Source: Nocardia macrotermitis (GTDB lineage: Bacteria > Actinomycetota > Actinomycetes > Mycobacteriales > Mycobacteriaceae). From it: a stretch of DNA of 64,000 bases. Each line of letters starts with the position of its first letter. Within the stretch, counting starts at the first letter, position 1. The notes beneath the pieces were generated by a model that was given only the letters and a program-made list of their open reading frames with translations, searched no databases and was not told the origin of the DNA. The position numbers and the translations under genes are program-made. The stretch is from the NCBI RefSeq assembly GCF_009604405.1, contig NZ_WEGK01000002.1, positions 310,001-374,000 of the forward strand, read 5' to 3'. This document shows positions 11,671 through 20,309 of the stretch, piece after piece.

Positions 11671-12636
11671 ATGGTGTCACCCGCCCGAAGCAGTACTTCC
11701 CGCCGCCGACGGGTTGACGCGGGGAAATTGTTCATCGGCGGTCTCGTGCTGCTCGGCCTGATCGCGAGCGCCTTCCTGGTCTTCAGCAGCAGTGTGCAGT
11801 TGATCCGCGTCGGCTTGGTGGTAGCGCTGTGGGCCGCGGTCATCGGCGCGCTGGCCGCGGCCCGGTACCGCCGTGCGGCCGAGACCGACCAGGCCAAGGT
11901 GCACGACCTGCAAGCGGTGTACAAACTCCAGCTCGAACGCGAGGTGGCCGCCCGGCGCGAGTACGAACTCGGCGTCGAGGCCCGGGTGCGGCAGGAGGTC
12001 GCCGCCGACGCCGGTGAGATGGCCGCGCTGCGCGCCGAACTCACCGTGCTGCGGGAGAGCTTGCAGCGCCTGTTCGAGGGCGACCTGCGCACCGAGCGTC
12101 CCGCCCTGCGCGCCGATGCGATCCGCCTGCCGGAACTGCCCGGCGCGTTCACCGCGACCGAATTCCGAGCGAACGATAACCCGGAGGAAACCGATACCTG
12201 GGACGCCTGGAGCTCCCCGGTCGTCGCCCGCTACCCGATCACCCCGGTCTTCGAAGCCGACCACCCCGAACCCCCCGCCTTCGCCAGCCCCTACGACGAC
12301 CCGGTCACCGCCGAAACCTCCATCGTCACCGCCGAGGACCTGGCCGCGATCATGCAGGACGCGCCCGCGCCCACCGAGGATGCGCCCGCACCGGATCCGG
12401 CGGCGTCGAGCTGGACCGTGGCCGCACAGGACTCGATCACCGAGGATCCGGCCGCGACCGACGGATACCCCCGCCCGGTCCCCGACAAGCCCGCGACCAA
12501 GCCCACCCGCCCCGCGACCTCGATAGGTTCCGCCGCCCGCCGCCGACGCCGCGCCGATTCCGCCGACGGCGCCGACCGAAAACTCTCCGTCGCCGAAATC
12601 ATGGCCAACCTCCAATCCGAACGCGGCGCGAGCTGA
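11671..12636 (+). CDS. DUF6779 membrane protein (Rv3604c-like)
   Basis: A 321-residue protein with two membrane helices near the N-terminus (about 19-40 and 45-66), then a coiled-coil of about 70 residues (ETDQAKVHDLQAVYKLQLER and onward) and a long Ala/Pro/Asp/Glu-rich disordered tail ending in a basic patch (RRRRADS) and KLSVAEIMANLQSERG. M. tuberculosis Rv3604c, described as an Ala/Arg/Pro-rich membrane protein, sits at the same place. Function is unknown; the design suggests a membrane anchor with a long cytosolic arm. The ATG 11671 start has no ribosome-binding site but is correctly placed for leaderless transcription. Confidence 0.75.
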   Translation: MVSPARSSTSRRRRVDAGKLFIGGLVLLGLIASAFLVFSSSVQLIRVGLVVALWAAVIGALAAARYRRAAETDQAKVHDLQAVYKLQLEREVAARREYELGVEARVRQEVAADAGEMAALRAELTVLRESLQRLFEGDLRTERPALRADAIRLPELPGAFTATEFRANDNPEETDTWDAWSSPVVARYPITPVFEADHPEPPAFASPYDDPVTAETSIVTAEDLAAIMQDAPAPTEDAPAPDPAASSWTVAAQDSITEDPAATDGYPRPVPDKPATKPTRPATSIGSAARRRRRADSADGADRKLSVAEIMANLQSERGAS

Positions 12637-13120
12637 TCCCCGGCTGGCCCGCTGCTCCGATTCGTGTCTCCTGACCAGGTGTCCTTGTCCGTCGAATCGA
12701 GTTCAGCGATCCGAGAACAGGACTCGAAGTCCGGGCATATCAGTACTCACCCGCTGGCAGCTACCGGCAGCGAGTCTGCCTGCTCCACCGACCGCGCGGG
12801 CCCGCTGCTACTCATCAGGGCACGACCGAACTGTGGTTGTGCCGCGTGATCATCTCCGGTCCGATCGGGACAGCGGACCCTGATCTGAGTGCGGCGAACT
12901 CCGATCGTTCGTGATCCCTGTGGTTGCTGTCGGCCATGAGCCCAGGCAGGCGAAGCGGGCGGCTGAGCTGGGGCTTGTGGGGTGGGCTGATTCGGGGTGG
13001 GGGTGGAGTGCGGCGAATGTCACCGGGTGGGGATCTGGTCGGGTGGGGTGTGGGGTTCTATTCTCGGGACGTAACGTCCGGTACCCGCCTCGCGGGACTG
13101 GAACGACTTTCGAGAGGACA
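12637..13120. other. 484-base spacer before the pantothenate operon, with a G-rich tract
   Basis: No supported gene. A weak inverted repeat (GGTCCG 12858-12863 / CGGACC 12874-12879) may end the upstream transcript. At 13025-13055 the + strand carries five runs of three or four G separated by 1-8 bases, fitting the pattern for a G-quadruplex, about 65 bases before the next start codon and so probably within the 5' leader. Confidence 0.4.
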
Positions 13121-14116
13121 ATGGTGACCTCGGACATGCCTGTCTCAGGGGCCGAGCTCGCGCCTGCACGGTTGACGGTGGGAATCGTCTCGGCGGGACG
13201 CGTGGGTTCGGCGGTGGGTGCGGCACTCGAACGCGCCGGGCACATCGTTTTCGGGGTGTCCGCGATTTCGGATGCCTCGATCCAGCGTGCCCGCACCCGG
13301 TTGCCGGATTCGCGGATCCTGCCCGCCGAGGAGGTGGCCGCCCGCAGTGAGCTGTTGATCCTGGCGGTGCCGGACAGCGAGCTGGCCGGTCTGGTGGCCG
13401 GGCTCGCGGCGGCGGAGGCGGTGCGGCCGGGCACGATCGTCGCGCACACTTCCGGTGCGAACGGGATCGGCGTGCTCGGGCCGCTGACCGAACGGGGTGC
13501 GCTGCCGCTGGCGATCCACCCCGCGATGACGTTCGCCGGCCACGACGAGGACCTCACCCGCCTGGCCAACGCCTGTTTCGGCATCACCGCCGCCGACGAG
13601 ATCGGCTACGCGATCGCCCAGTCCCTGGTGATCGAGATGGGCGGGGAACCGGTGCGGGTGGCCGAGGAACATCGCACGCTCTATCACGCGGCCCTCGCGC
13701 ACGGCAGCAACCACCTGCTCACCCTCATGGTGGACGCGGTCGCGGCCCTGCGCGCCGCCCTGGCCGGTCCGGGCCTGCTCGGTCAGGAACTGGTCGGCGA
13801 CGAGCCGAACGGGCTTGCCGAGCGCATGCTCGCCCCCCTGGCCTCGGCCGCGCTGGACAATGCGCTGCGGCGTGGTCAGGCGGCGCTCACGGGCCCGGTG
13901 GCGCGCGGTGACACCGCGGCGGTGGCCGCGCACCTGCGAGCCCTCGCGGAAACCGACTCGCGGCTGGCCGAGGGCTACCGCGCACTGTCGCTGCGGACAG
14001 CCGAACGGGTGCGCGCGAACAGTGATCTGATCCATTTGCTGGAAGATAACGCGTCGAGTGTGCCGCATCACGCGAGCACCGAGGGAGCCGATCCGGCGGA
14101 AGAGAGGCACAGCTGA
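13121..14116 (+). CDS. Rossmann-fold/DUF2520 oxidoreductase next to panC (possible ketopantoate reductase)
   Basis: A 331-residue protein with an N-terminal NAD(P)-binding fold ([20 protein letters not shown]) and a C-terminal all-helical DUF2520 domain starting around [10 protein letters not shown] and including [16 protein letters not shown]. This architecture is that of 6-phosphogluconate-dehydrogenase-like reductases, to which ketopantoate reductases also belong. The stop overlaps the panC ATG by one base, and panD follows, so it is cotranscribed with two of the pantothenate genes; M. tuberculosis Rv3603c has the same place. A role in making pantoate is inference. ATG 13121 follows GAGAGG by a few bases. 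Confidence 0.8.
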   Translation: MVTSDMPVSGAELAPARLTVGIVSAGRVGSAVGAALERAGHIVFGVSAISDASIQRARTRLPDSRILPAEEVAARSELLILAVPDSELAGLVAGLAAAEAVRPGTIVAHTSGANGIGVLGPLTERGALPLAIHPAMTFAGHDEDLTRLANACFGITAADEIGYAIAQSLVIEMGGEPVRVAEEHRTLYHAALAHGSNHLLTLMVDAVAALRAALAGPGLLGQELVGDEPNGLAERMLAPLASAALDNALRRGQAALTGPVARGDTAAVAAHLRALAETDSRLAEGYRALSLRTAERVRANSDLIHLLEDNASSVPHHASTEGADPAEERHS

Positions 14117-15072
14117 TGTTCGATCCGAAACTGCGCGGTGCGTACACACCGGGCGAGCTGACCGTCCTGCACGACCCGGCCACGACGACCGCGGTATCCA
14201 CCGCGCTGCGTGCGGTGGGCCGCAAGGTCGCGCTGGTGCCGACCATGGGCGCGTTGCACGAGGGCCATCTGGAACTGGTCCGGCAGGCCCGGCGCACCAA
14301 TCAGGTCGTGATCGTCTCGATCTTCGTCAATCCGCTGCAATTCGGCGCGAACGAGGATCTGGACAAATATCCCCGCACCCTCGACGCCGATGTGGAACTG
14401 CTGCGCGGCGAGGGCGTGGAACTGGTCTTCGCGCCCAGCGCCGCCGAGATGTACCCGGACGGCCCGCGCACCTCGGTGCATCCGGGCCCGCTCGGCTCCG
14501 AACTCGAAGGCGCTTCCCGCCCAACGCATTTCGCGGGCGTGCTGACCGTGGTGAGCAAACTGTTGCAGATCACCCGCCCGCGCGAGGCGTTCTTCGGTGA
14601 GAAGGACTATCAGCAGCTCACCCTGATCCGGCAGCTGGTGCGGGATCTGAATTTCGACGTGAAGATCGTCCCGGTGGCCACGGTCCGCGAACCGGACGGG
14701 CTGGCGCTGTCCTCGCGCAATCGGTATCTGGATCCGGTACAGCGCGATCTGGCGGTCACGTTGTCCGCGGCGCTGGCCGCCGGACGGCACGCCGCGGGCC
14801 TGGGCGCGGACGGGGTGCTCGAGGCCGCGCGCGCGGTGCTCGACAGCGTCTCCGGCGTCGAGGTCGACTATCTGGCACTGCGCACCTCGGATCTGCGCCC
14901 GATCCCGGAACCCGGTGCGGCACAGGCGAGTACGGCCTGGAACGGGAACGCCCGCCTACTCGTCGCCGCCCGCCTCGGCGCGACCCGCCTGATCGACAAC
15001 ACGCCGCTCACGATCGGCGTCCCGATCGACGGCCACCCGACCACCCCCGACCACGCTCCGGCGACCGCATAG
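14116..15072 (+). CDS. panC: Pantothenate synthetase
   Basis: ATP-dependent condensation of pantoate and beta-alanine. The 318 residues carry the nucleotidyl-transferase motif [12 protein letters not shown] (HxGH), [27 protein letters not shown] and [11 protein letters not shown] (the KMSKS-like loop). It is coupled to the upstream DUF2520 gene (TGATG) and precedes panD by 13 bases, so beta-alanine supply and use are encoded together. The C-terminal ~20 residues are variable. Confidence 0.96.
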   Translation: MFDPKLRGAYTPGELTVLHDPATTTAVSTALRAVGRKVALVPTMGALHEGHLELVRQARRTNQVVIVSIFVNPLQFGANEDLDKYPRTLDADVELLRGEGVELVFAPSAAEMYPDGPRTSVHPGPLGSELEGASRPTHFAGVLTVVSKLLQITRPREAFFGEKDYQQLTLIRQLVRDLNFDVKIVPVATVREPDGLALSSRNRYLDPVQRDLAVTLSAALAAGRHAAGLGADGVLEAARAVLDSVSGVEVDYLALRTSDLRPIPEPGAAQASTAWNGNARLLVAARLGATRLIDNTPLTIGVPIDGHPTTPDHAPATA

Positions 15073-15085
15073 GAAGACCACCACG

Positions 15086-15505
15086 ATGTTGCGCACCATG
15101 ATGAAGTCGAAGATCCACCGCGCCACGGTGACCCAGGCCGACCTGAACTATGTCGGCTCGGTGACCGTGGACCCCGACCTGATGGAGGCCGCGGATCTGC
15201 TCGAGGGCGAGCAGGTCTGCATCGTCGACATCACCAACGGGGCCCGCCTGGAAACCTATGTGATCACCGGCGAACGCGGTTCCGGCGTCATCGGAATCAA
15301 CGGCGCCGCAGCGCATCTCGTCCACCCGGGCGATCTGGTCATCCTCATCGCCTACGGCATGATGGACGAGGCCGAACTGCGTGAGTACGCCCCCCGCGTG
15401 GTCTTCGTCGACGAACACAACCGTCCCGTGGAACTGGGCACCGACCCCGCCCACGCCCCCGAAGGTTCGGGCCTGACCTCCCCGCGCTCGCTGAGCAGCG
15501 TTTAG
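15086..15505 (+). CDS. panD: Aspartate 1-decarboxylase
   Basis: Makes beta-alanine from aspartate. The 139-residue proenzyme has the self-cleavage site Gly24-Ser25 (NYVGSVTVD), after which Ser25 becomes the pyruvoyl cofactor. Also seen: [37 protein letters not shown] and VIVxxY-like VILIAYG. In M. tuberculosis PanD the C-terminal segment is where pyrazinoic acid resistance changes fall; here the tail is divergent. Third gene of the DUF2520-panC-panD operon. Confidence 0.96.
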   Translation: MLRTMMKSKIHRATVTQADLNYVGSVTVDPDLMEAADLLEGEQVCIVDITNGARLETYVITGERGSGVIGINGAAAHLVHPGDLVILIAYGMMDEAELREYAPRVVFVDEHNRPVELGTDPAHAPEGSGLTSPRSLSSV

Positions 15506-15692
15506 TCCGCTCCGCCCGGCCCGTGCGGTTGGATCCGAAATCACTTCGGGCCGAAGCGCATTCGGCGGATGTGGACCGCCGCGGCCGGTCTTCGTCGGGA
15601 GCCGGTCGATGTGACGGTGAATTGCCCTGGGGCCCAGGGTGAGTCACGCCCACGAACAATCGTATGACGTAAGAGAAGGGTCGGGGCACCGC

Positions 15693-16511
15693 ATGTTGCT
15701 GACGATCGATGTGCGCAACACCAGTATCGAGATCGGGTTGTTCTCCGGCAGCGGTGAACACGCGAGCCTGGTGCGGACGTGGCGTACGCACACCAATCCG
15801 CTGTTGACCGCGGACGAATTCGCGATGCAGGTGCGCGGCCTGGTCGGGGATCAGATCGAGCAGGTCGTGGGTGTTTCGGCGCTCTCGACGGTGCCGCCGG
15901 TGCTGCGCGAATTGCGCGAGATGATGAGCCGGTACTGGGAACATCTGCCGCACGTGTTGGTGGAACCCGGTGTGCGCACGGGAATTCCGCTGCTGGTCGA
16001 CAATCCCAAGGAGGTCGGCGCGGACCGCATCGTGAATTGTCTTGCGGCATATCAACGTTTCAATTCTCCCGCGATCGTGGTCGATTTCGGGAGTGCGGTG
16101 TGTGTGGATCTGGTGTCGGCCAAGGGGGAGTTCCTCGGCGGCAGTATCGCGCCCGGTGTGGAGATCTCCACCGAGGCGTTGGTGGCGCGCACGGCCCTGC
16201 GCCGGGCCGAACTCGCGCGCCCGCGCTCGGTGGTCGGCAAGAACAGTATGGAATGCATGCAGTCCGGCGCGATCTTCGGTTTCGCGGGCCTGGTCGACGG
16301 CCTGATCGACCGGATCCGCGACGAAGTCGACGCCTTCGCCGGAGATGACGTCGCGATCGTCGCGACCGGGCCGAGCGCGCCGCTGATCGTGCCGGAATCG
16401 GAGACCATCGAACATCACGAACCGCATCTCACGCACCAGGGCCTGCGCCTGGTCTACGAGCGCAACCAGCAGCGTACGGGCGGTTCGGCGCGTCCCCGGC
16501 CGTACCGGTAG
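15693..16511 (+). CDS. coaX: Type III pantothenate kinase
   Basis: Phosphorylates pantothenate at the start of CoA synthesis. It has 272 residues: nucleotide-binding [15 protein letters not shown], the pantothenate block [20 protein letters not shown], then [16 protein letters not shown] and [13 protein letters not shown]. The N-terminal motif reads DVRNT where the family consensus is DxGNT; mycobacterial CoaX also has DVRNT, and the M. tuberculosis protein has been reported inactive as a kinase, so activity here should not be assumed. ATG 15693 matches family starts. A 187-base spacer separates it from panD. Confidence 0.88.
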   Translation: MLLTIDVRNTSIEIGLFSGSGEHASLVRTWRTHTNPLLTADEFAMQVRGLVGDQIEQVVGVSALSTVPPVLRELREMMSRYWEHLPHVLVEPGVRTGIPLLVDNPKEVGADRIVNCLAAYQRFNSPAIVVDFGSAVCVDLVSAKGEFLGGSIAPGVEISTEALVARTALRRAELARPRSVVGKNSMECMQSGAIFGFAGLVDGLIDRIRDEVDAFAGDDVAIVATGPSAPLIVPESETIEHHEPHLTHQGLRLVYERNQQRTGGSARPRPYR

Positions 16512-16616
16512 GCGGGCCGCTGTGCCGTCGCACCGGTCACCCGGCGTTCGTTGTGGTGGCCACTCGATGTCTGTTGCGTGGACCACACGCCGGTGTGCGC
16601 CCGCGCGATCCGCTGT

Positions 16617-16622
16617 TACTAT
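16617..16622 (+). promoter_or_regulatory. -10 box TACTAT of the cysteine leader transcript
   Basis: TACTAT ends seven bases before the GTG at 16630, so transcription would begin at the first base of the leader ORF. No clear -35 is visible, which is common for actinobacterial leaderless promoters. Confidence 0.6.
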
Positions 16623-16629
16623 TGCGCTC

Positions 16630-16671
16630 GTGTCCCACCGCGTGAGCATCCAGGAGTGTTGTCGAGGCTGA
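16630..16671 (+). CDS. Leaderless Cys-Cys leader peptide (MSHRVSIQECCRG)
   Basis: A 13-codon ORF, GTG TCC CAC CGC GTG AGC then ATC CAG GAG TGT TGT CGA GGC TGA. It begins one promoter spacing after TACTAT, so the mRNA would be leaderless. Two consecutive Cys codons lie two codons before the stop, and the stop falls in the loop of a hairpin. Mycobacteria are known to use leaderless sORFs with consecutive Cys codons as cysteine-responsive attenuators of sulfur genes. The gene downstream is a cysteine dioxygenase, which strengthens the cysteine link. The peptide itself is probably without function; ribosome progress through it is the likely signal. Confidence 0.7.
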   Translation: MSHRVSIQECCRG

Positions 16672-16712
16672 TTCGCCTCGGCTGATGTCGGGGCTTCGTA
16701 TCCGCCCCCGAC
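16661..16712 (+). promoter_or_regulatory. Attenuator-like double hairpin after the Cys leader
   Basis: Hairpin A: CGAGGC (16663-16668) pairs with GCCTCG (16675-16680) and can be extended by a G-C pair and a wobble; it covers the last sense codons and the stop of the leader ORF. Hairpin B: GTCGGGG (16687-16693) pairs with CCCCGAC (16706-16712). The left arm GAGGC (16664-16668) can alternatively pair with GCCTC at 16729-16733, which touches the ribosome-binding site GGAG (16726-16729) of the cysteine dioxygenase gene. Mutually exclusive pairings are plausible but not calculated. Confidence 0.5.
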
Positions 16713-16737
16713 CGCCACTTCTCCTGGAGCCTCCCTC

Positions 16738-17448
16738 ATGCGTTCCGCAGGTATCACCCGTCCCGCACGCGTCGTCCCCTCGCATTTCTCGGCCGGTGGT
16801 TCGCGGTTGTCCACCGATGTCACCGATCGGGCCGTGGCCTCGGCGCTGCCCACCCGGTTGCGTCCGGCCGATCTGCTGCGCCTGACCGATGAGGGCGCCG
16901 AGGACGTGCTGGCGGGCCGATACGATCACCTGTTCCCGGCGGGCGGCGTCTGGCCCACCGAAAACCGCTGGGCCACAAGGCTGCTCGCCGACGACGAGGT
17001 CGACGTCTGGTTGATCAGCTGGGTCCCGGACCGTTACACCGAACTGCACGATCATGCCGGATCGCTCGGCGCGCTCACCGTGCTCAGCGGCGCGTTGTCC
17101 GAATTCCGTTGGAACGGAAGGGAATTGCGCGAGCGCACGCTGAGCGCGGGCGATCAGGCGTCGTTCCCGCTGGGCTGGGTGCACGACGTCGTGCGCGCGC
17201 CCGAGCCCGTCGTCGGCGCGAAAGACGAACTCGGACCGATGGATCCGACGTTGTCCGTGCACGCGTACTCCCCACCGCTCACCGCCATGTCCTACTACGA
17301 GGTCACCGGTCACGGCACGCTGCGCCGCACCCGGACCGTACTCACCGACGAACCCGAGCCCGAGCCGAAGCCCGACACCGGAACAGCCACCGGTGATCTG
17401 CTGTCGTCGAATCCGGGCCCGGCCACACATACCCCGAAGGCGATGTGA
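16738..17448 (+). CDS. Cysteine dioxygenase family protein
   Basis: Expected to oxidise the cysteine thiol to cysteine sulfinate with O2 and non-heme iron. The 236-residue cupin carries the iron ligands His104 and His106 (in ELHDHAGSLGALTVLSG) and His175 (in LSVHAYSPPLTAMSYYEV). The first ~45 residues and the last ~35 (acidic, Pro-rich) are variable additions. GGAG lies eight bases before ATG 16738. A rhodanese gene follows directly, and a Cys-Cys leader peptide lies upstream, so this is a sulfur-metabolism operon inserted between coaX and lysS relative to M. tuberculosis. Close relatives can act on other thiols such as 3-mercaptopropionate. Confidence 0.88.
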   Translation: MRSAGITRPARVVPSHFSAGGSRLSTDVTDRAVASALPTRLRPADLLRLTDEGAEDVLAGRYDHLFPAGGVWPTENRWATRLLADDEVDVWLISWVPDRYTELHDHAGSLGALTVLSGALSEFRWNGRELRERTLSAGDQASFPLGWVHDVVRAPEPVVGAKDELGPMDPTLSVHAYSPPLTAMSYYEVTGHGTLRRTRTVLTDEPEPEPKPDTGTATGDLLSSNPGPATHTPKAM

Positions 17449-17449
17449 A

Positions 17450-17881
17450 ATGACCCATCTGACGATCGACGACATGCTGGACGAGGCCCGCGCCCAGTTG
17501 ACGCGGATCTACGCGTTCGAATTGCCGCAGGCCGTCGAACGCGGCGCACTGCTGGTCGATATCCGGCCGCAGGCGCAGCGCGGCCGGGAAGGCACCCTGC
17601 CGGGCGCGCTGGTGATCGAACGCAACGTGCTGGAATGGCGACTGGATCCGACCAGTGCGGCCCGCTTGGCGCTGGCCGCCGACCACGACGTGGAATGGAT
17701 CATCGTGTGCTCGGAGGGCTATACCTCGAGCCTGGCCGCGGCCTCGCTGCAACGTCTCGGATTGCGCCGGGCCACCGATCTGGTGGGCGGATATCAGGCG
17801 CTGAAGGCGGCCGGACTGTTGTCGGTGGCGGCGGGAGCGACGCACTTCAGCCGTGAGGTCGGTGCACTCGTCTCGCTGTAA
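17450..17881 (+). CDS. Rhodanese-like sulfurtransferase
   Basis: A single rhodanese domain of 143 residues. [20 protein letters not shown] is the typical entry motif and [16 protein letters not shown] holds the candidate catalytic Cys with its active-site loop; [13 protein letters not shown] ends the fold. The ATG is one base after the cysteine dioxygenase stop, so the two are cotranscribed and probably coupled. Pairing of cysteine dioxygenase with rhodanese suggests disposal of excess cysteine sulfur; the sulfur acceptor is unknown. Confidence 0.88.
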   Translation: MTHLTIDDMLDEARAQLTRIYAFELPQAVERGALLVDIRPQAQRGREGTLPGALVIERNVLEWRLDPTSAARLALAADHDVEWIIVCSEGYTSSLAAASLQRLGLRRATDLVGGYQALKAAGLLSVAAGATHFSREVGALVSL

Positions 17882-18011
17882 TTCTCCCGTTCCCCGGACG
17901 AACGGCGGACCGGCGCAATAGATTTCGGCCGGATGCCCGGAATATCACCTTTCCGGCACGGTCGTTCGTGTGCGTTCACAGGCGGCGCGTCGAACGATTT
18001 ACCAGGCACGC

Positions 18012-18017
18012 TAGGGT
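18012..18017 (+). promoter_or_regulatory. -10 box TAGGGT of a leaderless lysS promoter
   Basis: TAGGGT ends seven bases before GTG 18025, consistent with transcription starting at the start codon. No ribosome-binding site is present before this GTG. Confidence 0.5.
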
Positions 18018-18024
18018 ATGTGCT

Positions 18025-19590
18025 GTGAGCACCCCGAACACCCCGTCATCCGGTCGCGCCGCGGGCTCGAAAGCCGCGTCGCAAACCCGTCCTGCCGCAG
18101 CGGAAGTCGATGTCCCCGAGCAGATGCGGATTCGCCGGGACAAGCGCGAGCGGCTGCTCGAACAAGGTGTGCAGCCGTATCCGGTGGTGGTGCCGCGCAC
18201 GCATACGCTCGCGGAAATTCGGGCCGCGTATCCCGAGTTGGAAGCCGATACCCAGACGGGTCTGACGGTCGGCATCGCCGGGCGCGTCATATTCGTGCGT
18301 AATACCGGCAAGCTGTGTTTCGCCACCCTCCAGGAGGGCGACGGCACCAAGTTGCAGGCGATGATCAGCCTGAACGGCGTCGGCGCGGACGCGCTCGCGG
18401 CCTGGAAGTCCGGTGTGGATCTGGGCGACTTCGTATTCGTGCACGGCGAGGTGATCTCTTCGCGCACCGGCGAATTGAGCGTCATGGCCGATTCCTGGTC
18501 GATGGCGGCGAAGTCGTTGCGCCCGCTGCCGGTCGCGCACAAGGAGATGAGCGAGGAGTCGCGGGTCCGGCAGCGTTATGTGGATCTGATCATCCGCCCG
18601 GAGGCCCGGGAAATGGCGCGCACCCGCGTGCAGGTTGTGCGCGCGGTGCGAAATGCATTGGAGCACAGGGGTTTTCTCGAGGTCGAGACGCCGATGCTGC
18701 AGACCCTGCACGGCGGTGCGGCGGCGCGGCCGTTCGTCACCCATTCCAATGCCCTGGATATCGATCTCTACCTGCGTATCGCGCCGGAGCTGTTCCTCAA
18801 GCGCTGCGTGGTCGGCGGTATCGAGAAGGTCTTCGAGGTCAACCGCAACTTCCGCAACGAGGGCGCGGATTCCACGCATTCCCCCGAGTTCGCGATGTTG
18901 GAAACCTACGAGGCGTACGGCACCTACGACGATTCCGCGCGGATGATGCGGGAATTGATCCAGGAGGTCGCCCAGGAGGTGTTCGGGACGCAGGTGGTGA
19001 CCTTGGCCGACGGCACCGAATACGATCTGAGCGGCGAGTGGAACACCGTGGAGATGTACCCGTCGCTGTCCGACTCACTCGGTGTGCCGGTCACTCCGGA
19101 AACGACCGTACCGGAATTGCTCGCGCTGGCCGAACGGGTCGGTCTGGAAATTCCGCAGGACAAGGGCTACGGGCACGGCAAACTCGTCGAGGAACTGTGG
19201 GAGCACGTCTACGGCGACAAGCTGTACGCGCCGACTTTCGTGCGCGACTTCCCGGTGGAGACCTCCCCGCTGACCCGGCAGCATCGCAGCAAGCCGGGCG
19301 TGACCGAGAAGTGGGATCTGTACGTTCGCGGCTTCGAGTTGGCAACGGGCTATTCCGAACTCGTGGATCCGGTCATTCAGCGCGAGCGGTTCATCGATCA
19401 GGCCAGATTGGCCGCGGCCGGTGACGACGAGGCGATGCGCTTGGACGAGGACTTCCTCGACGCGATGGAACACGGTATGCCGCCGACCACCGGAACGGGT
19501 ATGGGAATCGATCGCTTGCTGATGGCGTTGACGGGACTCGGAATCCGCGAAACGATACTGTTCCCAATTGTTCGTCCGGCGGCCCGCTGA
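18025..19590 (+). CDS. lysS: Lysyl-tRNA synthetase, class II
   Basis: Charges tRNA-Lys. The 521-residue protein has an N-terminal OB-fold anticodon-binding domain ([20 protein letters not shown]), class II motif 1 around [17 protein letters not shown], motif 2 [20 protein letters not shown] and motif 3 [15 protein letters not shown]. The first ~35 residues are a variable Ser/Ala/Pro-rich tail. GTG 18025 lies at leaderless distance from TAGGGT; longer in-frame starts lie upstream of the promoter. lsr2 follows after 116 bases, the same order as in M. tuberculosis. Confidence 0.96.
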   Translation: MSTPNTPSSGRAAGSKAASQTRPAAAEVDVPEQMRIRRDKRERLLEQGVQPYPVVVPRTHTLAEIRAAYPELEADTQTGLTVGIAGRVIFVRNTGKLCFATLQEGDGTKLQAMISLNGVGADALAAWKSGVDLGDFVFVHGEVISSRTGELSVMADSWSMAAKSLRPLPVAHKEMSEESRVRQRYVDLIIRPEAREMARTRVQVVRAVRNALEHRGFLEVETPMLQTLHGGAAARPFVTHSNALDIDLYLRIAPELFLKRCVVGGIEKVFEVNRNFRNEGADSTHSPEFAMLETYEAYGTYDDSARMMRELIQEVAQEVFGTQVVTLADGTEYDLSGEWNTVEMYPSLSDSLGVPVTPETTVPELLALAERVGLEIPQDKGYGHGKLVEELWEHVYGDKLYAPTFVRDFPVETSPLTRQHRSKPGVTEKWDLYVRGFELATGYSELVDPVIQRERFIDQARLAAAGDDEAMRLDEDFLDAMEHGMPPTTGTGMGIDRLLMALTGLGIRETILFPIVRPAAR

Positions 19591-19706
19591 GCGTTGCCGG
19601 ATTCATTCCTGTGACCCCGGCTTGGAAATTTCCGAATTCGAGGTATTCTCGACTCGGGTATCGGCCTAACATGCGGGTCGCACGATTTCGAGAGGACGTT
19701 CATCTC

Positions 19707-20075
19707 ATGGCAAAGAAGGTCACCGTTAGTCTCATCGACGATGTCGACGGGGAGTCCATCGCGGATGAGACCATCGAGTTTGCGATCGACGGTGTTTCAT
19801 ACGAGATCGACTTGTCCACGACCAACGCGACGAAGCTGCGCGACGGTTTGGAAACCTGGGTCTCGAGCGCCCGTCGGGTGAGTGGTCGTCGGCGTGGGGG
19901 CAAGACTGCCAGCGTGAGCACCGGCGCGCCGAAGAGCCGCGTGTCGATGGATCGCGAGCAGAGCGCGGCAATTCGTGAATGGGCGCGGCGCAAGGGTCAC
20001 AAGGTCTCCGCGCGCGGTCGTATCTCCGCGGAAATTACCGACGCGTACAACAAGGAAGTCGGCCGCGCCAACTAG
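19707..20075 (+). CDS. lsr2: Nucleoid-associated xenogeneic silencer Lsr2
   Basis: H-NS-like protein that bridges DNA and silences AT-rich, often acquired, genes. It has 122 residues. The N-terminal dimerisation domain is [20 protein letters not shown] to about residue 60; a basic linker follows ([20 protein letters not shown]) and the C-terminal DNA-binding domain [20 protein letters not shown] carries the AT-hook-like RGR. AGAGG precedes ATG 19707. It is restricted to actinobacteria and helps assign the genome. Probably its own promoter, in the 116-base spacer. Confidence 0.97.
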   Translation: MAKKVTVSLIDDVDGESIADETIEFAIDGVSYEIDLSTTNATKLRDGLETWVSSARRVSGRRRGGKTASVSTGAPKSRVSMDREQSAAIREWARRKGHKVSARGRISAEITDAYNKEVGRAN

Positions 20076-20177
20076 TAGGGTCGGCCACCGGGGAGCCGAG
20101 AAGGTTGTTCCCATTGTGTTGTGCCGCCGCGGTCCGGAGGAATCGTGCGACATCCGGAGCGCGGCGGCATTTTCATG

Positions 20178-20190
20178 CATATCGGATATG
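20178..20190. promoter_or_regulatory. Palindrome CATATCGGATATG upstream of the FHA-HTH gene
   Basis: A perfect 13-base inverted repeat (CATATC-G-GATATG) in the spacer between lsr2 and the FHA regulator, 120 bases before the latter's start. The identical 13-mer recurs at 45489-45501 upstream of mutY. Its AT-rich arms stand out in this GC-rich DNA, so it may be an operator; the binding protein is unknown. Confidence 0.4.
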
Positions 20191-20309
20191 ACCGGTGACC
20201 CGAGTTGCGCGGGGATCCGCTATACGATCTTGCTCGCGTCGGGAGGGCGCGGCACCATGGAAACTGTGCAGAATACGTCGTTGCTTCCGAGGACCGAGGT
20301 GTCGTCGCG

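Noticed and set aside
12664..12849. 61-codon frame in the spacer after the DUF6779 gene
   Set aside because: No ribosome-binding site, no family resemblance, composition unlike neighbouring genes.
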